This document shows positions 45,463-53,534 of a stretch of 64,000 nt of DNA, one piece after another (the stretch's first letter is position 1; each line of letters starts with the position of its first letter). The stretch covers positions 37,265 through 101,264 of the forward strand of contig DCYS01000037.1 in the NCBI GenBank assembly GCA_002331485.1, written 5' to 3'. Position numbers and translations under genes: made by a program. The notes under the pieces are model-generated. The model was not told the origin of the DNA. It did not search any database and saw only the letters and a program-made list of their open reading frames with translations. This DNA is from Flavobacteriales bacterium UBA2104 (GTDB lineage Bacteria; Bacteroidota; Bacteroidia; Flavobacteriales_D; Crocinitomicaceae).

Positions 45463-46508
45463 TCGATTATAAGAAACATTTTATTTCACCAGACACTTCT
45501 GTTCGTGAAGTTTTGAAAACATTGAATACATTGGCGCCTCACATCATTTGTTTTGTGGTGGATGAGCATGATACGTTGCTGGGATCTGTCACTGATGGTG
45601 ATATTCGTAGAGGACTCATAAACGGGAAGGAACTCGATGACCAGATCATTGAACTTGTACAGAAAGATCCTTACAAGCTAGAGCGAAACAAATTGATCCC
45701 TGAGACCTATCGCGATCTAAAGAATAAGCGATTAAAACTGATCCCTCTCGTTGACGAAGAAAACAGAGTTATAGATATATTGAACCTGGAAGATTATCAT
45801 TCTTTCTTACCAATGGATGCGGTGATCATGGCAGGAGGAAAAGGAACTCGTTTACGTCCTCTAACTGAAAATACACCAAAACCGTTGTTGAAGGTTGGAG
45901 ATAAACCGATAATTGAACACACCATCGATCGTTTGATCAAATTTGGTATTCAACGAATCTATATTTCGATCAATTATTTAGGAGAACAATTGGTTGATTA
46001 CTTTGGTGATGGAAGTCAGAAAGGTATTGAGATAAAATATATAGAAGAAGATGAGTTCTACGGTACGGCAGGAGCACTGAAGTTAGTGAATGATGGGTTT
46101 AACCATAATCATTTGCTTTTTATGAACTCCGATCTTCTCACCGATGTTGACTTCGAATCCATCTTCAATACACTGATCGAGAAAAGCGGAAATATGATCG
46201 TCTCTACGATTCCTTATGATGTCAAAGTACCTTATGGTGTAGTAGAAACTGAAGGTCAAGAGATCAAAGCGTTGAAAGAAAAACCGACGTATACTTATTA
46301 CAGCAATGCCGGAATCTATATTATCGATCAGGAGGCGCTGGATCACATTCCGGTGAATGAATTTTATAATGCGACAGATCTTATTGAGGATCTGATCAAG
46401 GAAAACAAAAAAGTGATCAACTTCCCTATCCATTCCTACTGGCTGGATATCGGAAAACATCACGACTTTGAAAAAGCACAACAAGACATCAAACACCTGA
46501 AGCTTTAA
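45459..46508 (+). CDS. ptmE: PtmE-like nucleotidyltransferase with CBS domain
   Basis: The protein of 349 residues has an N-terminal CBS-domain pair (about 1-115: VVDEHDTLLGSVTDGDIRRG) and a C-terminal sugar-phosphate nucleotidyltransferase (MAGGKGTRLRPLTENTPKPL, residue 121 on). This architecture is that of Campylobacter PtmE, which makes GDP-GlcNAc for legionaminic acid. It therefore suggests that LegB-LegG here act on GDP-linked sugars. The nucleotide is not proven by sequence. Confidence 0.85.
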   Translation: MIDYKKHFISPDTSVREVLKTLNTLAPHIICFVVDEHDTLLGSVTDGDIRRGLINGKELDDQIIELVQKDPYKLERNKLIPETYRDLKNKRLKLIPLVDEENRVIDILNLEDYHSFLPMDAVIMAGGKGTRLRPLTENTPKPLLKVGDKPIIEHTIDRLIKFGIQRIYISINYLGEQLVDYFGDGSQKGIEIKYIEEDEFYGTAGALKLVNDGFNHNHLLFMNSDLLTDVDFESIFNTLIEKSGNMIVSTIPYDVKVPYGVVETEGQEIKALKEKPTYTYYSNAGIYIIDQEALDHIPVNEFYNATDLIEDLIKENKKVINFPIHSYWLDIGKHHDFEKAQQDIKHLKL

Positions 46509-46509
46509 T

Positions 46510-47199
46510 ATGAATCTCGTTGTTATCCCTGCACGTGGAGGATCCAAAGGAGTACCTGGCAAGAACATCAAGCTTCTGAACGGTAAGCCTTTAATTCACT
46601 ATACCATTGAAGCGGCTCGTGAAGTCTTTTCTGATGAAGAGATTATCGTAAGTACGGATAGTGAAGAGATCAAATCAGTTGCAGAACAAACCGGATTAAA
46701 AGTACCTTTTCTTCGTCCTGATCATCTTGCGACGGATACAGCATCAAGTCAGGATCTTCTCATGCATGCACTTGATCATTTTGAAACAGAACATGGGACA
46801 CCAGTAAATATAGTATTGCTTCAACCAACTTCTCCTTTTAGAAATGCTGATCATATCAAGGAGGCGCTAAATGAAAAGTCTGAAGATGCAGAAATGTTGG
46901 TTAGTGTATGCGAAACAAAGGCTAACCCCTACTTTGTGTTGAAAGAAGAAGACGAACACGGTTGGTTACAGTCTTCTAAACAAGGAGATTTCACACGTCG
47001 CCAAGACGCTCCAAAAGTATATGAACTCAATGGAGCCATTTATATTATTGCACCAGAGGCATTGCGTTCCAAAAAGATGGGATCCTTTCACAAGGTTCAA
47101 AAATATGTCATGAACGAACGATCTTCTCATGATATTGATACGATGTTGGATTGGGAGGTGGCTAAAATAATGTCAAAACGAAATAGATCAATAAATTGA
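46510..47199 (+). CDS. legF: CMP-legionaminate synthetase (acylneuraminate cytidylyltransferase)
   Basis: The protein of 229 residues has the CTP loop IPARGGSKGVPGKNIKLLNG, STDSEEI, LLQPTSPFRNADHI and the late IDTMLDWEVAK motif. It activates the nonulosonic acid as the CMP-sugar used by glycosyltransferases. It is the last step of the cassette. Its TGA overlaps the TTG of the next gene. Confidence 0.9.
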   Translation: MNLVVIPARGGSKGVPGKNIKLLNGKPLIHYTIEAAREVFSDEEIIVSTDSEEIKSVAEQTGLKVPFLRPDHLATDTASSQDLLMHALDHFETEHGTPVNIVLLQPTSPFRNADHIKEALNEKSEDAEMLVSVCETKANPYFVLKEEDEHGWLQSSKQGDFTRRQDAPKVYELNGAIYIIAPEALRSKKMGSFHKVQKYVMNERSSHDIDTMLDWEVAKIMSKRNRSIN

Positions 47200-48479
47200 C
47201 AAAAATAGGAATCATAGGTCTCGGATATGTAGGACTACCACTTGCACGTTTATTCGCCACGAAATATCCAGTTATTGGATTCGACATCAACAGACAACGT
47301 GTCGATGAGTTAAACAATGGAGTCGATCATACGAAAGAAGTAGAAAATGATCTTCTCAAGGAAGTCTTGACTGACTATTCGACGGACAGCGATGCCCCAG
47401 GTTTATACTGTACAGCTCGATTGGGAGAGTTAGAGAACTGTAACGTTTTCGTGGTAACTGTCCCTACTCCTATAGACAAACAAAAAAATCCAGATCTAAC
47501 TCCCTTGATCAAAGCATCTGAATCAGTAGGTAGGATCTTAAAGAAAGGCGATACAGTGATTTACGAATCAACTGTTTATCCAGGCGCCACTGAAGAGGAA
47601 TGTATCCCTGTCCTGGAAAAAGTAAGCGGTCTTAAATTTAACGAGGATTTCACCGTTGGTTATTCACCAGAACGCATAAATCCTGGAGACAAGGAACATA
47701 CGGTCGAAAAAATATTAAAAGTCACCTCTGGCTCGACGCCCGAAGCAGGTAAACGTATTGATGAACTGTATAATTCTGTCATCACGGCTGGAACCCACCT
47801 CGCTCCTACCCTAAAAGTGGCTGAAGCGGCTAAAGTTATCGAAAACTCACAGCGCGACATCAACATCGCTTTTGTGAATGAACTGGCGAAGATCTTTAAT
47901 AAATTAAACATTGATACCCGTGCCGTTTTAGAGGCAGCATCTACAAAATGGAACTTCCTTCCTTTTCAACCTGGACTTGTAGGAGGACATTGTATCGGGG
48001 TTGATCCTTACTACTTAGCGCAAAAAGCACAAGAAGTCGGATATCATCCAGAGATTATTCTTGCCGGAAGACGTATGAATGACAGCATGGGGAATTACGT
48101 AGCTAAAGAAGTCGTAAAACTCATGATCGATAACGATCAGCAGATCAAAGGCGCAGATGTACTCGTACTCGGTATAACGTTTAAAGAGAATTGTCCAGAT
48201 GTGAGAAACACACGTGTTACAGATGTGATCGATAGCTTAAAAGACTATGGTGTAAATGTTACGATCTTTGATCCCTGGGCAAACAAAGAAGAAGTTGAAC
48301 ATGAATACGGACTCTCTATCGTAAATGAGTTACCAAAGCATAAACATAATGCAATAGTACTTGCAGTGGCACACGATGAATTCAAATCACTTGATTTTGA
48401 TAGCCTTAAAAAAGAACGTTCGATCGTTTACGATGTAAAGGGAATTTTGAATAAAAATATTGCCAATAAAAAACTCTAA
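47196..48479 (+). CDS. TviB/WbpO-type UDP-N-acetylhexosamine 6-dehydrogenase
   Basis: The protein of 427 residues has IGIIGLGYVGLPLARLFATKY, VTVPTPIDKQKNPDLTPL, YSPERINPGDKEH and the catalytic cysteine in PGLVGGHCIGVDPYYLAQKA (about residue 268). The GVDPYYLA and NPGDKEHT signatures fit the Vi-polysaccharide (TviB/WbpO) group, which makes UDP-GlcNAcA or UDP-GalNAcA. UDP-ManNAc dehydrogenase is an alternative, because wecB is also present at 62705. It is followed by an epimerase, as in tviB-tviC. Confidence 0.87.
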   Translation: MTKIGIIGLGYVGLPLARLFATKYPVIGFDINRQRVDELNNGVDHTKEVENDLLKEVLTDYSTDSDAPGLYCTARLGELENCNVFVVTVPTPIDKQKNPDLTPLIKASESVGRILKKGDTVIYESTVYPGATEEECIPVLEKVSGLKFNEDFTVGYSPERINPGDKEHTVEKILKVTSGSTPEAGKRIDELYNSVITAGTHLAPTLKVAEAAKVIENSQRDINIAFVNELAKIFNKLNIDTRAVLEAASTKWNFLPFQPGLVGGHCIGVDPYYLAQKAQEVGYHPEIILAGRRMNDSMGNYVAKEVVKLMIDNDQQIKGADVLVLGITFKENCPDVRNTRVTDVIDSLKDYGVNVTIFDPWANKEEVEHEYGLSIVNELPKHKHNAIVLAVAHDEFKSLDFDSLKKERSIVYDVKGILNKNIANKKL

Positions 48480-48489
48480 ACCCTAAATT

Positions 48490-49635
48490 TTGAACACTGA
48501 ATTGAAAATACTAATAACTGGAGGAGCCGGATTCATAGGGTCCAATCTATGTGAATACTTTTTAGAAAAAGGATACCATGTCCGCTGCCTCGATAACTTC
48601 GCAACAGGATTTAAACACAACATCGAACCGTATCAATCCAATAGCAACTTTGAATTCATCGAAGGTGATATTCGCGACCTGGATACTTGCCAAAGCGCCT
48701 GTGAAGGAATAGATTACGTGCTCCATCAAGCAGCTTTGGGTTCTGTTCCACGCTCCATTAAGGATCCAATTACGACCAACGAAGTTAACAGCAATGGATT
48801 TTTAAACATGTTAGTCGCGGTGAGGGATCAAGGCGTAAAACGTATCGTTTATGCAGCAAGCTCATCCACTTATGGAGATTCAAAAAAATTGCCAAAGATT
48901 GAAGAGGAAATTGGTAAGCCCCTCTCCCCTTATGCGATTACGAAATATGTGAATGAATTGTATGCGGACGTATTTGCAAAAACATACAACATGGAATGCA
49001 TCGGACTCCGTTACTTTAACGTTTTCGGTAAACGGCAAACACCGGATGGGGCGTATGCTGCGGTAATTCCGTTGTGGGTAAAACAATTGATTCAACACGA
49101 ATCACCAACGATAAACGGTGATGGGTCCTACTCACGTGATTTCACTTACATAGAAAACGTGATCCAGGCAAACGAAAAAGCCATGCTTACACCAACAGAA
49201 GATATTCTTCAACACGCAAAAGACTATTACAACGAGGATCTGGATAATCACAAATACTTCAACGAAAAGAAATCTGATCACGGATCACTATCGACTAATC
49301 ACTCAAATACTCAACAAACTGATCACGGATCACTGATCACGGATCACGAAAATACTGATCACTCAATAAACGAAGTCTTCAACGTAGCCTACGGCGGTAA
49401 CACCAACCTAGTGGACTTATTCAATGCCTTAAATAAAGAGTTATCTAAGCACGATGAAAAAATCGAAGAGATCAAACCAACATTTGGCCCAGTACGCCCA
49501 GGAGATATTCCACATTCACAGGCAAGTATTGTTAAAGCTCAAATGATACTAGGTTATGAACCGAAATATAGTGCTCCAGAGGGGTTTGCTGAGGCTTGTG
49601 AATGGTACTATGATAATTTAAGTCGCAAAACCTAA
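48490..49635 (+). CDS. NAD-dependent nucleotide-sugar 4-epimerase (SDR, second copy, TviC/WbpP-like)
   Basis: The protein of 381 residues is nearly identical to the 38724 protein outside one loop, with ITGGAGFIGSNLCEYFLEKG, YAITKYVNELYADVFAKTYN and the same GLRYFNVFGKRQTPDG. It follows the TviB-type dehydrogenase, so I infer UDP-GlcNAcA to UDP-GalNAcA epimerisation. At about residues 262-293 it has SDHGSLSTNHSNTQQTDHGS and on, encoded by heptanucleotide repeats. This is the position of the different insertion in the first copy. The start is TTG. Confidence 0.88.
   Translation: MNTELKILITGGAGFIGSNLCEYFLEKGYHVRCLDNFATGFKHNIEPYQSNSNFEFIEGDIRDLDTCQSACEGIDYVLHQAALGSVPRSIKDPITTNEVNSNGFLNMLVAVRDQGVKRIVYAASSSTYGDSKKLPKIEEEIGKPLSPYAITKYVNELYADVFAKTYNMECIGLRYFNVFGKRQTPDGAYAAVIPLWVKQLIQHESPTINGDGSYSRDFTYIENVIQANEKAMLTPTEDILQHAKDYYNEDLDNHKYFNEKKSDHGSLSTNHSNTQQTDHGSLITDHENTDHSINEVFNVAYGGNTNLVDLFNALNKELSKHDEKIEEIKPTFGPVRPGDIPHSQASIVKAQMILGYEPKYSAPEGFAEACEWYYDNLSRKT
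49274..49369. repeat. In-frame heptanucleotide array inside the second epimerase
   Basis: Tandem 7-mers CTGATCA, CGGATCA, CTATCGA, CTAATCA, CTCAAAT, then CTGATCA, CGGATCA, CTGATCA, CGGATCA and CTGATCA with small spacers. The array stays open in the epimerase frame. Confidence 0.7.
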
Positions 49636-49645
49636 CTAGAATAAA

Positions 49646-50863
49646 ATGATAGTCAAAAAATCTAAATTACAAGGACAAGTTCGAATAAGTGGAGCAAAAA
49701 ATTGTGCTCTTAAATTATTGACAGCTTCAGTTTTAACAGATGAAACTGTTGAGATATTCAATTCGCCAAATGGGCTACTTGACATGCAAGTGCATATTAA
49801 GATGCTCAATCAAATGGGTAAAACCTGCACAGAACGTAATGGTTATTTAAAAATTGTCGAGAATAAAATTAATCCAGAGCTACTATGGGATGAACGCTCT
49901 ATAAGAAATTCTTTATTAATACTAGGATCTCTAACAACTCGATTTGGAGAGGGTAAAGTACCACTACCTGGAGGCTGTCCACTAGGTGATCGAAAATACG
50001 ATCTCCATATCATGATTCTTGAAAAACTCGGTGCACGGGTATGGGAGGAAGATGGATATCTTTGTACAGAAGCTAAAAATGGATTAGAGGGTGCTGATAT
50101 TCATTTATCTATTCGCTCTACTGGAGCTACAGAAAACGGTATATTATCGGCTACTTTGGCAAAAGGAACAACAACAATTTGGAACCCTCACATACGTCCT
50201 GAAATTATAGATCTTATTCATATGCTCAATAAAATGGGGGCGAAAATCAAGGTTTATGGGCAGAAATGCATTCAAATTGAAGGAGTCGATAAACTCAATG
50301 GAGTCCGTCATACAGTCATACCTGATAACATGGAAGCTTTGACTTGGGCTATCGGAGCCGTTATTACGAAAGGTGAGGTTGAAATATTAGATTTTCCTTT
50401 TGAGCATCTTGAATTTCCGTTAATACAATTGAGAGAAAGTGGTATGCAATTTTATCGAGGTCAACACTCACTAATTGTAAAAGGTGGCGAACCTTATCCA
50501 ATTGATATTAGCACAGGACCATACCCAGGCATAAATTCTGATATGCAACCGTTATTTGCTGTATACGGCGCAATGTCTAAAGGTGAATCCCGAATTATCG
50601 ACTTGCGATTTCCCGGTAGATATGCATATGCCGAGGAACTTGCTAAAATGGGCATAACCTTTTCAGTGGATCAGGGTATGCTTAAAATTGAAGGTGGAAC
50701 ACCGTTAAAAGGAAACAAGGTTCAAGCTTTAGATTTAAGAGCAGGAATTGCCCTTCTTTTAGCTGGCTTGACTGCTGAAGGGCAAACAGAAATTGAAGAT
50801 TCATGGCAGATTCATAGAGGTTATGAATTTCTTGATCTCAAGTTAGATGATTTAACTAAATGA
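49646..50863 (+). CDS. murA: MurA-type UDP-GlcNAc enolpyruvyl transferase in a glycan locus
   Basis: The protein of 405 residues is full length for the family and keeps the catalytic set: Lys/Asn in SGAKNCALKLL, an Arg in SIRNSLLILG, Cys in PLPGGCPLGDRKYD (about residue 112), the Asp in PGINSDMQPLF and the Arg in ALDLRAGIALLLAGLTAEG. MurA transfers enolpyruvate from PEP to the 3-OH of UDP-GlcNAc. It is set among polysaccharide genes with a MurB three genes on, so it may make a lactyl sugar for the surface polymer rather than for the wall. A housekeeping role cannot be excluded. Confidence 0.87.
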   Translation: MIVKKSKLQGQVRISGAKNCALKLLTASVLTDETVEIFNSPNGLLDMQVHIKMLNQMGKTCTERNGYLKIVENKINPELLWDERSIRNSLLILGSLTTRFGEGKVPLPGGCPLGDRKYDLHIMILEKLGARVWEEDGYLCTEAKNGLEGADIHLSIRSTGATENGILSATLAKGTTTIWNPHIRPEIIDLIHMLNKMGAKIKVYGQKCIQIEGVDKLNGVRHTVIPDNMEALTWAIGAVITKGEVEILDFPFEHLEFPLIQLRESGMQFYRGQHSLIVKGGEPYPIDISTGPYPGINSDMQPLFAVYGAMSKGESRIIDLRFPGRYAYAEELAKMGITFSVDQGMLKIEGGTPLKGNKVQALDLRAGIALLLAGLTAEGQTEIEDSWQIHRGYEFLDLKLDDLTK

Positions 50864-50870
50864 TATTCAG

Positions 50871-51404
50871 ATGAATTTAATTCAATCATTCGTCTATGAT
50901 TTACCTGAAGGAAAAAAAAATATTTTACGATCTTTATTCACGTACTACTTAAATGCCAGTTTTAGGGTTCTTAGAACATATCGAGTTGCAAAATATTTTT
51001 ATTTATCAAAGCTTCCATTTTCTGGAATCATAAGCTCGAGACTTAGAGTCAAACTAATAAATAAGTTGAATTGTGATTTACATTTAAAAAGCTCAATAAG
51101 TAATGGTATAAAATTGGCTCACCCATTAGGAATAGTTGTCGGAGCAGGAGTAATAATTAAGAAAAATGTTACAATTTATCAAAATGTCACCTTGGGTAGC
51201 ACAGGAAAAAAAGAAATGGGTTATCCGATAATCGGTGAAGGATGTATAATTTATGCTGGAGCTATAATATTGGGAGATGTACAAATAGGAGAGAACTCTG
51301 TGATAGGTGCTAATTGTATTATTAATAAAGACATTCCTCCAAACTCAATAGCTTATGGGAATCCATTAATCATCAAAAGGAAGGATGAAGAAATTTTTAA
51401 ATGA
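50871..51404 (+). CDS. Hexapeptide (serine O-acetyltransferase-like) acyltransferase
   Basis: The protein of 177 residues has a helical N-terminus (to about 85) and a C-terminal left-handed beta helix: GIKLAHPLGIVVGAGVIIKK, NVTIYQNVTLGS, GCIIYAGAIILGDVQIGENSVIGAN. The HPLGIVVG segment is typical of the serine acetyltransferase group, but in glycan loci such proteins acetylate sugars. The acceptor is unknown. The next gene (the flippase) starts inside its last 20 nt. Confidence 0.78.
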   Translation: MNLIQSFVYDLPEGKKNILRSLFTYYLNASFRVLRTYRVAKYFYLSKLPFSGIISSRLRVKLINKLNCDLHLKSSISNGIKLAHPLGIVVGAGVIIKKNVTIYQNVTLGSTGKKEMGYPIIGEGCIIYAGAIILGDVQIGENSVIGANCIINKDIPPNSIAYGNPLIIKRKDEEIFK

Positions 51405-52683
51405 TAGCATCAGTGTCGGATTATCTAAAGTTTTAATAATTGTTTTCGGATTGGCTACTTCAATTATGACGGCTAGAGTTCTAGGTCCAGAAAAGAATGG
51501 GTTAATTGCTGCACTTTTGGTTTATCCAAATATTTTTATGTCTTTTGGGTCATTAGGTATAAGACAATCTACTACCTACTTAGTAGGACAAAAAAAATAT
51601 AACGACCAGGAAATAAAAAACTCAATAACACAAATTTGGTTGTTCTCAACAATACTTGGTATTACCATTTGTATGTTGATAATGGTTAACTTTATTGCAG
51701 TCAAACATAATGTTTTTCTTTTAGTACTGGCAATTAGCCCAATCCCTTTTAAACTATTTAACACATACAACTCTGGTTTCTTTTTAGGTAAGAATAGAAT
51801 TAAGGAATTTAATCGTATCAATTGGGTTCCTCCGGTATCAATCTTTTGTGCAACTGCTATATTTCTCTTAATGTTCGATTTAAGTCTAGAAGGTTATTTA
51901 TTCGCTTTGATAATTGGTCCTTTAGGTGTATCAATATTTTTAATGAGTCGTGATAATCTTTTGTACTATCTTAAATTAAAAATTAATGTAAAAATCATCA
52001 GCAAACTAATGAGCCTAGGACTTATATACGCTTTTGCTTTGCTCATTATTAATCTTAATTACAAATTTGACATTATTATGTTGCAAAAAATGAGTAGTAT
52101 GTATGAGTTAGGTATTTACAGTAAAGGCGCAAACATCACTCAGTTTCTTTGGCAGATCCCAATGTTACTGAGCACCATAGTTTTTGCTAGAAGTGCAATC
52201 TCGAAAAATGGTAGAGAATTCTCCGTAAAAGTTGCAATCTTATTAAGATTTTCGTTTGTTTTCATAACGATCGGCTCAGTGATTCTTTGGATATTGTCTG
52301 ATTACATCATTATTGGCATGTTTGGTATTGAATTCTCAGAGAGTGTTTCCGTATTGAATTATTTATTACCAGGTGTGGTTCTCCTAACTATTTACAAAGT
52401 AATGAATATGGATTTAGCAGGAAAAGGGAAACCATGGATATCGATCATAGCTATGGTTCCTGCCTTAATTCTTAACATTGTTTTAAACTACTATTACATT
52501 CCCCTTTACGGTGCTGATGGGTCGGCTATAGCTTCAACTATAAGTTATTCTGTGGCTGCAATTATATTTTTGTTTTTGTACTCTTATGCAGTAAAAATGC
52601 CCTTAAGAGAAATTATAATGTATAAGAAAAATGATTTAATACTTTTTAAACAATTGTTTAAAATACTCACAAAATCAAAATGA
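51385..52683 (+). CDS. Wzx-like oligosaccharide flippase
   Basis: The protein of 432 residues has about 12-14 predicted transmembrane helices. Its N-terminal signature is FGLATSIMTARVLGPEKNGL, and YYIPLYGADGSAIASTISYS lies late, as in the MATE-like polysaccharide-transport (PST) family. It should move the lipid-linked repeat unit across the inner membrane. Its start overlaps the acyltransferase gene and its stop overlaps the MurB-like gene start (TGAATG-type overlap, 4 nt). Confidence 0.84.
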   Translation: MKKFLNDSISVGLSKVLIIVFGLATSIMTARVLGPEKNGLIAALLVYPNIFMSFGSLGIRQSTTYLVGQKKYNDQEIKNSITQIWLFSTILGITICMLIMVNFIAVKHNVFLLVLAISPIPFKLFNTYNSGFFLGKNRIKEFNRINWVPPVSIFCATAIFLLMFDLSLEGYLFALIIGPLGVSIFLMSRDNLLYYLKLKINVKIISKLMSLGLIYAFALLIINLNYKFDIIMLQKMSSMYELGIYSKGANITQFLWQIPMLLSTIVFARSAISKNGREFSVKVAILLRFSFVFITIGSVILWILSDYIIIGMFGIEFSESVSVLNYLLPGVVLLTIYKVMNMDLAGKGKPWISIIAMVPALILNIVLNYYYIPLYGADGSAIASTISYSVAAIIFLFLYSYAVKMPLREIIMYKKNDLILFKQLFKILTKSK

Positions 52684-53534
52684 ATAGCTTTCACAATTTC
52701 AACCTAAAAGAATATAATGGCCACAAAGTATCCTCTACTTGTCGAACAGCATACTTCCCCCAAAGTGAAGAACAAATCATTGATCTATATAAGCGAAATC
52801 CAAAACTTCAATTGATTGGAAGCGGTCATAATATAATTTTAACTCAACAACATTACGACAGAGATTTTCTTATTCTCAACAATTGTTTTGATAAAATAAG
52901 TCTTCAAACAGATAATACGATCGATGTAGAAGCCGGTGCTTTTATGAAGAACGTAAGTGTATTTGCGCAAGAAAATGGGTTGTCTGGACTTGAATTTTTT
53001 TACGACATTCCTAGTTCACTTGGAGGAGCTGTAGTAATGAATGCGGGTACTAAAGAGGGCGAAACCAGCAAAGTAATTACGAAGGTTCGATACTTAGATT
53101 TAGAGGATCTAAAAATAAAAGAAATCTGTAAAGAAAAAGCTGAGTTTCAATATAGAAACAGTATATTCCAAAACAGCACTAAAAAGGTCGTTCTTGCTGC
53201 TTCTTTTGAATTAATCCCTGACAATAAAAAAGACATTCTGAAACGCATGAAAGACTCTAAGGCACGCAGATGGTCGAAACAACCACGTGAGTTTCCAAAC
53301 TGCGGCAGTGTTTTTAAACGACCTCCAGGAAAATTTGTTGGACCAATGATAGAAGAGTTAGGATTAAAAGGATATCAAATAGGTGGCGCGCAAATATCCA
53401 AGAAGCACAGCGGCTTTATCGTTAACATAGGGAATGCAACTGGTCAAGATATTATTTCATTGATAGATTTCGTTAAACAAAAGGTGATGAAAGAGTTCAA
53501 TATCAACTTAGAAGTAGAACAACGTATACTTTGA
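52680..53534 (+). CDS. murB: MurB-type UDP-N-acetylenolpyruvoylglucosamine reductase in a glycan locus
   Basis: The protein of 284 residues is of the short type II MurB class. It has the FAD-site segments QLIGSGHNIILT and FFYDIPSSLGGAVVMNAGT, the catalytic Tyr-Arg-x-Ser in EFQYRNSIF, Ser in FPNCGSVFKRPPG (about residue 216) and a late Glu in LEVEQRIL. It reduces the enolpyruvyl group made by MurA to lactyl, using NADPH. Its pairing with the MurA-like gene in the same operon is the notable point. A housekeeping MurB role is possible but less likely here. Confidence 0.86.
   Translation: MNSFHNFNLKEYNGHKVSSTCRTAYFPQSEEQIIDLYKRNPKLQLIGSGHNIILTQQHYDRDFLILNNCFDKISLQTDNTIDVEAGAFMKNVSVFAQENGLSGLEFFYDIPSSLGGAVVMNAGTKEGETSKVITKVRYLDLEDLKIKEICKEKAEFQYRNSIFQNSTKKVVLAASFELIPDNKKDILKRMKDSKARRWSKQPREFPNCGSVFKRPPGKFVGPMIEELGLKGYQIGGAQISKKHSGFIVNIGNATGQDIISLIDFVKQKVMKEFNINLEVEQRIL

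Noticed and set aside
46083..46571. A 162-codon open frame antisense to ptmE
   Set aside because: It lies fully opposite well-supported genes, has no recognisable domain and has the unusual composition of a shadow frame.
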